From NCBI GenBank assembly GCA_020849665.1, contig JADLFX010000060.1, positions 1-64,000 of the forward strand: 64,000 bases of DNA, given 5' to 3'. Below, piece by piece: positions 58,015-64,000 of this stretch (its first letter is position 1; the number at the start of each line of letters is the position of its first letter). The position numbers were made by a program, and so were the translations under genes. This DNA is from Planctomycetota bacterium. Lineage in GTDB: Bacteria; Planctomycetota; UBA1135; UBA2386. The notes under the pieces were generated by a model. That model did no database searches. It was given only the letters and a program-made list of their open reading frames with translations, and had not been told where the DNA came from.

Positions 58015-59796
58015 TCACGACTCGCAGAGCCACTGCCTGCGCAGGCGGACCTGGCGATCGTTGGCCTCGGGCTGCGCCAGGATCTGCACGCTGGTGATCG
58101 TCGAGGCCTCGGGCCGGAGTTCATGGCTGAGGACCCGGCCCCTGCGGTGCAGGAGGAAGCGCAGGAGGCCACGTTCGGGCGCGAGGTTCTCCAGCACGGT
58201 CTTCCAGTTGGCCTTGGTGACCCGCAGGTCGTTCACGGCCAGGATCTCGTCGCCGGGCGCGAGGCCGGCCTGGGCGGCGGGTCCGCCTGCGACCACCGAG
58301 GCCAGGGTGAGGTCCTCGCCGCGGAACGTCACCCCGAGGAAGGGCAGGTTCTCGGTCTTGGCCTGCAGCCGCATGCCGACCAGCGCGAACGCCGCGTCGA
58401 GGTCCGGCTCGAAGGGCCGGCGCACCAGGGAATCGACGAACACCTCGAGGTCCTCGCCCGCGGTCTCGCCGAGCGCGCGCACGACGTCCTCGTGGGTGAA
58501 GCCACGCCCGCGTCCGTACGTCGCGCGGTACAGCTTGACGAGAGCGTCGTCGAGGGAGCGCGCGCCGTCCGTGCGCTCGCGGATGCGCAGGTCCAGGCAG
58601 AGGGCCGCGAGCGCGCCGCTGGAGTAGTAGCTCTGCGACGAGTTGCGCGAGTTCTCGTCGGGCCGGTAGTACTTGATCCAGGCGTCGTAGCTGGCGTTGG
58701 CGAGAGGGTGCACGAGCCGGCCAGGGGTCTGGCGCAGTTCGGCGATGCCGTCGCCGAGCACCTCGAGGTAGCGATCGCGCGAGAGGACGCCCGCGCGCAG
58801 GCAGAGATGGTCGTCGTAGTAGCTGGTGAACCCCTCCGCGACCCAGAGCAGTTCGGTGTGGTTCTCGCGCTCGTAGTCGAAGGTCCACAGTTCCTGCGGC
58901 CGCATCCGCTTCACGTTCCACAGGTGGAAGTACTCATGGGCGAGCAGGCCCAGGAAGTCCTCGTACGCCTTGCGCGGCGCGAAGGTGGTGCGTGGCGCGA
59001 GCAGGACCGAGCACTCCGAGTGCTCGAGGCCGCCGCGCCCGGAGTCCGCGAAGAGTGCCAGGAAGAGGTAGCGATCCAGGGGAAGCTCGCCCGCGAACAG
59101 CTCGACGCTGCGCTCGATGATGCGCTGCGCGTCGGGCACGAGGGTGGGTGGGACCGGCACGCTGCCGAGCCCTTCGAGGACCAGGGCGTGCTCATGGCCC
59201 GCGGCCGTGAACTCGTGCACCTGCAGGGTGCCGATCAGCACCGGTGCGTCCATGGCCTGGTCCAGGTCGCGGGCGTGCAGCACGGCGCGGCCGGGGCCCA
59301 GGCTCTCGGTGGGAAGCGCGCAGGCGAGTTGCCATGCGGTCGGGTGGAGCACTTCGATGCGCGCCCGCAGGTCACGGAGCGCGCCCTGGGAGGTGGCGGC
59401 CGGCCACAAGTAGGCGCAGGCGCCGTTCCAGAACGCGTGCTCCTCGTTGAGATCCGCCGTGCGCACGGTGAGATCGTGCGCGTAGACACGGTACTCGAGC
59501 CGCAGCGCGGCGACGCCTGCAGCGACGCGCACCCGCCAGCGGTTCTTCGCAGTCTTGACGACGACCAGCGCGTTGCCGGTCGCGGCATCGGCGGCGGTGA
59601 CGCCCTCCACGTGGCGGGAGTACTCGCGCACCATGTAGCTCCCCGGCGTCCACACCGGCAGGAAGAACTCGACGGCGCCTTCCTCGCGTGCCTGCGGCCA
59701 CACGTGGACCGGAACCTCGACGGACACGCGCAGGAGGTGGGCGGATGGCTCGCGGACGTCGATGTAGTAGCGCAGGGGACTCAAGCTGGGCTCCAT
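58015..59796 (-). CDS. M61-family aminopeptidase with PDZ domain
   Basis: The 593-aa protein begins MEPSLSPLRYYIDVREPSAH with the N-terminal M61 beta domain. The zinc site HEYFH is at about 287-291, with the downstream Glu in LLWVAEGFTSYYDDH (near 315). A helical domain and a C-terminal PDZ domain follow (FLGVTFRGEDLTLASVVAGG; PGDEILAVNDLRV, about 484-540). M61 enzymes cleave glycyl/alanyl N-termini. No signal peptide is obvious with this start, so it may be cytoplasmic. Upstream is intergenic repeat copy B. Confidence 0.92.
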   Translation of the reverse strand: MEPSLSPLRYYIDVREPSAHLLRVSVEVPVHVWPQAREEGAVEFFLPVWTPGSYMVREYSRHVEGVTAADAATGNALVVVKTAKNRWRVRVAAGVAALRLEYRVYAHDLTVRTADLNEEHAFWNGACAYLWPAATSQGALRDLRARIEVLHPTAWQLACALPTESLGPGRAVLHARDLDQAMDAPVLIGTLQVHEFTAAGHEHALVLEGLGSVPVPPTLVPDAQRIIERSVELFAGELPLDRYLFLALFADSGRGGLEHSECSVLLAPRTTFAPRKAYEDFLGLLAHEYFHLWNVKRMRPQELWTFDYERENHTELLWVAEGFTSYYDDHLCLRAGVLSRDRYLEVLGDGIAELRQTPGRLVHPLANASYDAWIKYYRPDENSRNSSQSYYSSGALAALCLDLRIRERTDGARSLDDALVKLYRATYGRGRGFTHEDVVRALGETAGEDLEVFVDSLVRRPFEPDLDAAFALVGMRLQAKTENLPFLGVTFRGEDLTLASVVAGGPAAQAGLAPGDEILAVNDLRVTKANWKTVLENLAPERGLLRFLLHRRGRVLSHELRPEASTITSVQILAQPEANDRQVRLRRQWLCES

Positions 59797-60237
59797 GTTC
59801 CTCGCCTGGGGGGGCGCACTCCCGCGCGACTCGGACTTTGCCTGTCGGTACGGGGGAGGTTTGCGGGGGCAGTGGGGGTGATCGCAGCCGCGGCGCTCAG
59901 CGGACCCGCCACGGCGAGTCGGGCGTCCCGCGCGGATCCCGCCTCATCGAGGCCCGAGGGTTGACCGCAGCCAGGGCCTGCGCCTAGGGCGCGGGCCCGA
60001 AGCCCCCCTGACGCGATGGGGGTGCGGGGGCGGCGCGCAGGGAGTGGGTGACGACGTTCCACGGGAAGCTCGCGGCGCGCGACGATTCTCGCAACCAGCC
60101 GCCCAGGGCGAGGCAGAGGTGGGGCCGTGGTTCCGGACCGCCCTGCACCGAGCCATCCGACCGGTAGTGGGGCGACTCCGGACGCGGGCCGAGGATCGGG
60201 ACGGTCGCGGGCACCATGCCCACGGGATCGATCGAGG
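59797..60237. other. 441-nt gene-less stretch holding repeat copy B
   Basis: Between the M61 peptidase start and the 3' end of tRNA-Arg. No coding frame is convincing. It contains repeat copy B (59972-60090) and a GC-rich region without obvious promoter. Promoters for the M61 gene, and possibly processing of the tRNA 3' trailer, lie here. Confidence 0.45.
59972..60090. repeat. Intergenic repeat, copy B
   Basis: Aligned with copy A (see 54612). The conserved blocks are CGCGATGGG, GGGGCGGC.CGCAGGGAG.G, GACGTTCCACGG.A.GCTC and GCG.CG.GCGACG. It lies 176-294 nt upstream of the M61 peptidase start on the minus strand, the same relation copy A has to the hemerythrin gene. Confidence 0.65.
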
Positions 60238-60314
<77 letters not shown>

Positions 60315-60989
60315 GAATCGGCCCGCAGGGCTGCGAACCGGGAGGGTGTTCCTAGCCAGCCCTCCGAGGAAAAACAACAGCCACAGCCAGGTCGGTTCGC
60401 GGAGCGCAATCCGAGGCAGCGTGTCGGTTCCCGAGCACCGAGGTGCCCGCTGGCGCCGCTCCTCTTCGCGGCACGGCGGCGCCGTCTCGGGTCTCAGCCA
60501 GACCCGCCGGATCCGGTGCGGCCTCCCGTGCCAAGGCCGGATCCGAACCCGCACGTCCCGGAACCAGAAAGGAGGAGGCGACCGCGCGCCGTTCCCGAGA
60601 CGGCGCGCCCGGCACAGGACGCAAGTGCTGGATTCTGGCCACCAAGATTTTGGCGGCCCTTCTCCAAGTGGGGTGCGGAGCGGGGTGGGCCCTTGGGATG
60701 GTGGTTCCTCAAATCTGGGTGGCCAGTATCGATCCATCGATGGCATGGGCCGACGCGACGCTGGCTTCGGTGCGCATCGCGGGTGCCCGCCGCTGGTTCC
60801 GTTCCAAGGAAACTGGCCCGGCCTGTCCCCCGAGGGCGGGTTGCAGAGCAACGAGGGCCGTTCCACCACCATCGCATCCTGAGCACGGAGTCGATCGCTG
60901 GGCTTCCAGCCCCGAGAGTCCCAAGTATGCTTCCCGGCCTGGAGCCTGACGCATCGCTGGGAAACCTCGAGTCCCTCCGAGCCTAAGTG
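60315..60989 (+). other. 675-nt gene-less region with nested inverted repeats
   Basis: No frame resembles a protein; long open frames run through from the tRNA and are spurious. Inverted repeats: GGGTCT/AGACCC (60489-60505, 5-nt loop); 13 bp perfect at 60479-60491 and 60594-60606; CGGATCCGG/CCGGATCCG (60508-60516 and 60537-60545); and 15 of 17 bp at 60634-60650 and 60711-60727. This could be a structured RNA, a long leader of the 60990 gene, or a decayed element. Confidence 0.5.
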
Positions 60990-61946
60990 ATGCGGCCGCA
61001 ACCAACCCGAACCCCGCGGACCAAGCCGCGCACGATGCCGACGTCTGCAACCCTGGGTGCCCGATTCCTCTGCCTGGCCCTGGCCGGCGCGGGGGCACTC
61101 GCATGGTTCGCCGACTCCCCCGCCTTCGCGCCAGCCCCGCAGCTGCGCGCCGAAGGGGATGGCCCGCTGGTCGACACGGACGGCGACCTGCTGCCGGACA
61201 TGCTCGAGTTGTCGGCGATCACCGACCCGCTGCGTGTCGACACCAACGGCAACGGCGCGAGCGACTTCCTCGACGTGGTCCAGCACATCGCGCCGCGTGC
61301 GAGCAACCGGATGCCGCGGCCTCTGGACCACGAGGCGCGCGTGATGGTGAGTGGCTTCCAGCGCGCGGATGGTCAGGTGGACGTCTGGGTCCACCTGCTG
61401 CTGCGCTTCGTCGGAACCCAGGTTGGCGCCCTGCAGCAGTTGGAGCCCTTCCTCGACGTGCAGGGCCTGCGTGTGCCGCTCTTCTCGATCTTCCAACAGA
61501 CGCCGACCGACTTCGGGATGCAGGTGGATCCGGTGCGCGGGACGATGATCCGCGTCTCCACCAAGCTGTGCACCGCGCGTGATCTCGGCTACCTGCTGCC
61601 CTGCACGATCGGCGCGCGGGTGGTCATCGACAGACGCACGATCACCACCGGCACCTATCTCGCCAGATCGGCGGAGGTCCCGGTGATCCTCACGCCGTGG
61701 AGCGACACCGAGTTCTGCTTCCAGACCCTGGCGGACGACGCACTCGTGACCTCGTTCTGGCGTCGCAACAAGCTCTGCCTGATGACGCTGACGATCGTGG
61801 GTAGCGGGTTGGGTGGGCAGGTGGGGCGGATCGACCAGGCCGAGTGCGAGATCTCGGATGGGCTCAAGTGCCCGCCGGACTGTTCGAACGGCCGGGGATC
61901 CCTGCTCTTCCTCCCCGACGGGCTGATCACGATCACGGGCGGTTGA
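60990..61946 (+). CDS. Secreted protein with Ca-binding (thrombospondin-3-like) repeats, 318 aa
   Basis: The start is uncertain: ATG 60990 (GTG 60987 precedes it), with a second ATG at 61035 (MPTSATLGARFLCLALAGAG) that gives a shorter signal peptide. After the signal, DTDGDLLPDMLELS and DTNGNGASDFLDVV are calcium-binding repeats. The rest is beta-rich with Cys near the end (CEISDGLKCPPDCSNGRGSL). No enzyme motif is recognised. It lies upstream of the sigma - anti-sigma operon by about 200 nt. Confidence 0.8.
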   Translation: MRPQPTRTPRTKPRTMPTSATLGARFLCLALAGAGALAWFADSPAFAPAPQLRAEGDGPLVDTDGDLLPDMLELSAITDPLRVDTNGNGASDFLDVVQHIAPRASNRMPRPLDHEARVMVSGFQRADGQVDVWVHLLLRFVGTQVGALQQLEPFLDVQGLRVPLFSIFQQTPTDFGMQVDPVRGTMIRVSTKLCTARDLGYLLPCTIGARVVIDRRTITTGTYLARSAEVPVILTPWSDTEFCFQTLADDALVTSFWRRNKLCLMTLTIVGSGLGGQVGRIDQAECEISDGLKCPPDCSNGRGSLLFLPDGLITITGG

Positions 61947-62114
61947 GGCCCGTGGCTCGGAGGGGTCGCCGGAGGCTCGCCGGTGCCCCGGTGGCGGCAC
62001 CAGGTTCGGGAGATGTTCGGAGCGAGGGGGAGGTCCGGACCACCAAGGCGGGGAGGGGCCACGGGAATCCCGTTCCAGGCCTGGGTTTGCGGTTTGAGGG
62101 AAGCCGAAAGCTCC

Positions 62115-62141
62115 GGAACATGCGCCGCATGCGCTCACGTC
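62115..62141 (+). promoter_or_regulatory. Possible ECF-type promoter of sigma operon
   Basis: GGAAC (62115-62119) and CGTC (62138-62141), with an 18-nt spacer, lie just upstream of the sigma start. GGAAC/CGTC resembles promoters of group IV sigma factors, where 16-17 nt is usual, so autoregulation is possible but the spacer is long. Confidence 0.3.
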
Positions 62142-62154
62142 CCAGGGCGCGACC

Positions 62155-62802
62155 GTGGTGAACCAGCAGGATCCCGATCGCGACCTCGTGCGCCGCTGCC
62201 AGGACGTGAACTCCGAGGAGTTCGAGGCAGCGTTTGCCGCCTTGTTCGCCAGGTACCGCGACCGGGTCTACTCCATCGCCTACCGGATCGTCGGCTCTGC
62301 GACCGATGCCATGGACGTGGTGCAGGAGAGCTTCAGCCTCCTGTTCCGGAAGCTGGCCTCGTTCCGCCACGACGCGCTCTTCAGCACGTGGCTGTTCCGG
62401 CTGGTGGTCAACTGCGCGATCGACCACCGCCGCTCGCAGGCCAGCGGCGCCTGGCGCCGGACCGGCTCCTTCGACCCGCAGGACGGCGGCAGCGAGTTCG
62501 AGGACGGCGAGGCTCCGGCGCCCTTGGAGACCGCCGCCCAGCACGAGCTGGGGGACCACGTACAACGGGCACTGATGCGCCTGAACCCCAAGCTGAACGC
62601 GATCCTCGTGCTGCGCTACCTGCAGGGCATGAGCTACGAGGAACTGCGCGACGTGCTGGGCATCTCGATGGGCACGGTCAAGTCGCGGCTGGCGCGCGCG
62701 CACATCGCCATCGAGAAGGTGCTGGAGGGGTCGCTGGAGAAGTTCGGATACCACGCCGACCCGTCCGCGGTCCGGTCGCAGCGCTCGGAGGGCCTGGCAT
62801 GA
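62155..62802 (+). CDS. ECF sigma factor, RpoE-like
   Basis: The 215-aa protein starts at GTG 62155 (or GTG 62158). Region 2: FAALFARYRDRVYSIAYRIV, ATDAMDVVQESFSLLFRKLA, STWLFRLVVNCAIDHRRSQA. Region 4: LNPKLNAILVLRYLQGMSYE followed by LGISMGTVKSRLARAHIAIE. Its stop overlaps the anti-sigma ATG (ATGA), and an RseB-like gene follows, so it is a classical rpoE-rseA-rseB arrangement. Confidence 0.92.
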   Translation: MVNQQDPDRDLVRRCQDVNSEEFEAAFAALFARYRDRVYSIAYRIVGSATDAMDVVQESFSLLFRKLASFRHDALFSTWLFRLVVNCAIDHRRSQASGAWRRTGSFDPQDGGSEFEDGEAPAPLETAAQHELGDHVQRALMRLNPKLNAILVLRYLQGMSYEELRDVLGISMGTVKSRLARAHIAIEKVLEGSLEKFGYHADPSAVRSQRSEGLA

Positions 62803-63470
62803 GCCCGCGCCCCTTCGCTTCCGCCTGCCGTGCGACGCTGGTCCGGCTCGCCGACCTGGCCGAGGCCGCCGCCGTGCCGAGCGAGGTCCGCGAGCATCTC
62901 GAGTCGTGCGAGCGCTGCGCGCGCTCGGTCGCGGCGAGCCGCGCCCAGGTCGCCGCCCTGCGCGCCCTGCCCTGCCCCGCCGTGCCCGAGGCGCTGCGGG
63001 CGCCAGCCTTCCTCGAGTCGATTCAGGCCCGAGCCTTGGCGGACGCCGAGGCGCGCCTCGCCCCCCTACTGGGGGAGGTGATCACGCCGGTCGAGCCCCC
63101 GAGCGATCTCTCCTCGGTGGATCTGCAGGACAGCGTGGATCGCGGCGACGTGGCCCGCGCCCTCCGCCAGGCGCTACCGGAGCCGCTGGTGCCGGGCTGG
63201 ATCTGGTCGCGGATCCGTGCGGACCTGGACCAGCACCGCTCCGGGCTCCTGGTCCTGCATCGCCAACGGCGCATGCGCGTGGTGCGCCTGGCCGCTGCCG
63301 CCGCCATCGTCCTGGTGGCATCTTCGCTCCTGCTGCGCTATCTGGGGCGCCCACAAGGTGCCACGACCCAGGAGCAGCCCTATCTGGCGTTCGCCGAAGC
63401 GACCGAGCCCCTGGCCGAGGAGGCCTCACCCGTGTCCCTGGTCCGCATGCTTGCGCGCGACGCGAAGTAA
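62799..63470 (+). CDS. Zinc-binding anti-sigma factor
   Basis: The 223-aa protein has the N-terminal HxxxCxxC zinc motif (His33, Cys37, Cys40: EHLESCERCARS), a helical linker, and a transmembrane helix (AAAAAIVLVASSLLLRYLG, about 173-191) with a short C-terminal extracytoplasmic tail. It starts within the sigma stop codon overlap. It should hold the sigma factor until extracytoplasmic stress releases it. Confidence 0.9.
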   Translation: MSPRPFASACRATLVRLADLAEAAAVPSEVREHLESCERCARSVAASRAQVAALRALPCPAVPEALRAPAFLESIQARALADAEARLAPLLGEVITPVEPPSDLSSVDLQDSVDRGDVARALRQALPEPLVPGWIWSRIRADLDQHRSGLLVLHRQRRMRVVRLAAAAAIVLVASSLLLRYLGRPQGATTQEQPYLAFAEATEPLAEEASPVSLVRMLARDAK

Positions 63471-63492
63471 CGGAACCCACCTGTCCTGACCG

Positions 63493-64000
63493 ATGACCAT
63501 GCAGACCATGCAGGAAGCCCCGAAGAGCTCGCCGCGCGGCATCGCCCCCGGCGCCCGGCTCGCGCTCTTCGCGGGCTTCCTCTCCTTCTGCGTGCTCGGG
63601 CAGGGCGTGGCGCCGGGGACCGCGCAGCCCTCGGTGACCGGGCAGGTCTTCGCGCCCCCGGCAGCGGTGCGCTTCGACCACATCGCGCGGGCGATGACCC
63701 AGGGCACCTACGTCATCGAGCAGACGCGCCGCGTGGTGGATCGCGCGGGATCCTTCGTGGGGGTGCGCGAGCGCTTCGTCCAGGACGGCTCGCTCAGCCC
63801 GGTGCGCTTCGAGTTGCGCTTCCAGGGCATCGAGACCGGCGACCTGACCGGTACCGAGTTCCAGGCGCGCATGCAGCGGCACCGCACGCACGCGCGCTTC
63901 CTGAACGACTTCCAGAGCTTCTACGTCCACGACGCTGCCCGCGCGGCTGCCAACTACGACCTCGTCTACCTGGGCGACAGCCGCCGGCTGGACCGCGCGG
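63493..64000 (+). CDS. Exported protein, partial, possibly RseB/LolA-like
   Basis: The frame begins at ATG 63493 (MTMQTMQEAPKSSPRGIAPG), 22 nt after the anti-sigma stop, and leaves the window at 64000 after 169 codons. A signal peptide (ARLALFAGFLSFCVLG) precedes a beta-rich domain (GTYVIEQTRRVVDRAGSFVG; SPVRFELRFQGIETGDLTG; NYDLVYLGDSRRLD). Similarity to the RseB/LolA-like sensor domain is inferred mainly from position after the sigma and anti-sigma genes. Confidence 0.6.
   Translation, partial: MTMQTMQEAPKSSPRGIAPGARLALFAGFLSFCVLGQGVAPGTAQPSVTGQVFAPPAAVRFDHIARAMTQGTYVIEQTRRVVDRAGSFVGVRERFVQDGSLSPVRFELRFQGIETGDLTGTEFQARMQRHRTHARFLNDFQSFYVHDAARAAANYDLVYLGDSRRLDRA

Noticed and set aside
60529..60614. 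Possible second tRNA (Leu/Ser-like) on the minus strand
   Set aside because: An acceptor-like 7-bp pairing and TTCGGAT loop exist, but the invariant T-loop A58, D-loop GG and U8/A14 are missing and no anticodon arm can be placed.

Overview
The window is very GC-rich, densely coded DNA that looks like a chromosome segment of a planctomycete-type bacterium. No 16S gene is present, so this rests on gene content: three large membrane-anchored Ser/Thr kinases (two ending in a formylglycine-generating-enzyme-like domain, one in TPRs), five ECF-type sigma factors, a PVC-type heme dehydrogenase fused to a DUF1080 (3-keto-glycoside hydrolase-like) domain, and many secreted proteins with FG-GAP/VCBS, Kelch, beta-helix or DNRLRE repeats. 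No CRISPR array, integrase, transposase or phage gene was seen.

Layout. 0-1.3 kb: fragment, lipoprotein and small unknown protein. 1.6-9.5 kb: sugar-type operon (Gfo/Idh/MocA oxidoreductase, 1741-aa fused heme/DUF1080 protein, MFS carrier). 9.9-13.6 kb: minus-strand sigma-kinase pair followed by a Cys-rich small protein. 14.6-19.1 kb: RibD/DHFR-like reductase, then an intradiol-dioxygenase-like secreted protein, sigma factor and TPR kinase in one overlapping operon. 19.1-24.1 kb: three minus-strand exported proteins, two sharing one C-terminal module. 24.3-28.9 kb: GNAT, HNH nuclease, methyltransferase, DUF1801 protein with a histone-H1-like tail, DNRLRE protein. 28.9-34.7 kb: third kinase, membrane protein, orphan sigma factor, beta-helix protein.

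34.9-37.9 kb is a tightly overlapping operon arsR - thioredoxin - thioredoxin - ccdA - UPF0718/ArsP-type permease with a perfect 6-6-6 palindrome upstream of arsR, which reads as a metalloid/thiol-redox system. 38-42.2 kb holds two large secreted proteins. 42.2-46.0 kb is an ECF sigma - membrane anti-sigma - exported CHAT (caspase-like) peptidase operon, the most suggestive candidate for an undescribed signalling system. 46.5-51.7 kb holds an ABC-2 exporter and, divergently, a BtuF/FecCD/FecE-type metal-chelate importer. 51.7-59.8 kb holds a DEDDh exonuclease, Kelch protein, hemerythrin, triple Cys-repeat metal-binding protein, methyltransferase, a small membrane ORF upstream of lexA, LexA, a double CDGSH protein and an M61 peptidase. 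60.2 kb is tRNA-Arg(CCG), followed by a 675-nt gene-less stretch rich in inverted repeats. 61-64 kb holds a secreted Ca-repeat protein and a sigma - zinc anti-sigma - RseB-like operon cut by the window edge.

Two patterns cross the window. A roughly 75-130-nt intergenic repeat occurs at about 54.6 and 60.0 kb, with its most conserved end again at 46.3 kb, each time upstream of a minus-strand gene. Four otherwise unrelated secreted proteins end in a similar beta-rich C-terminal module.
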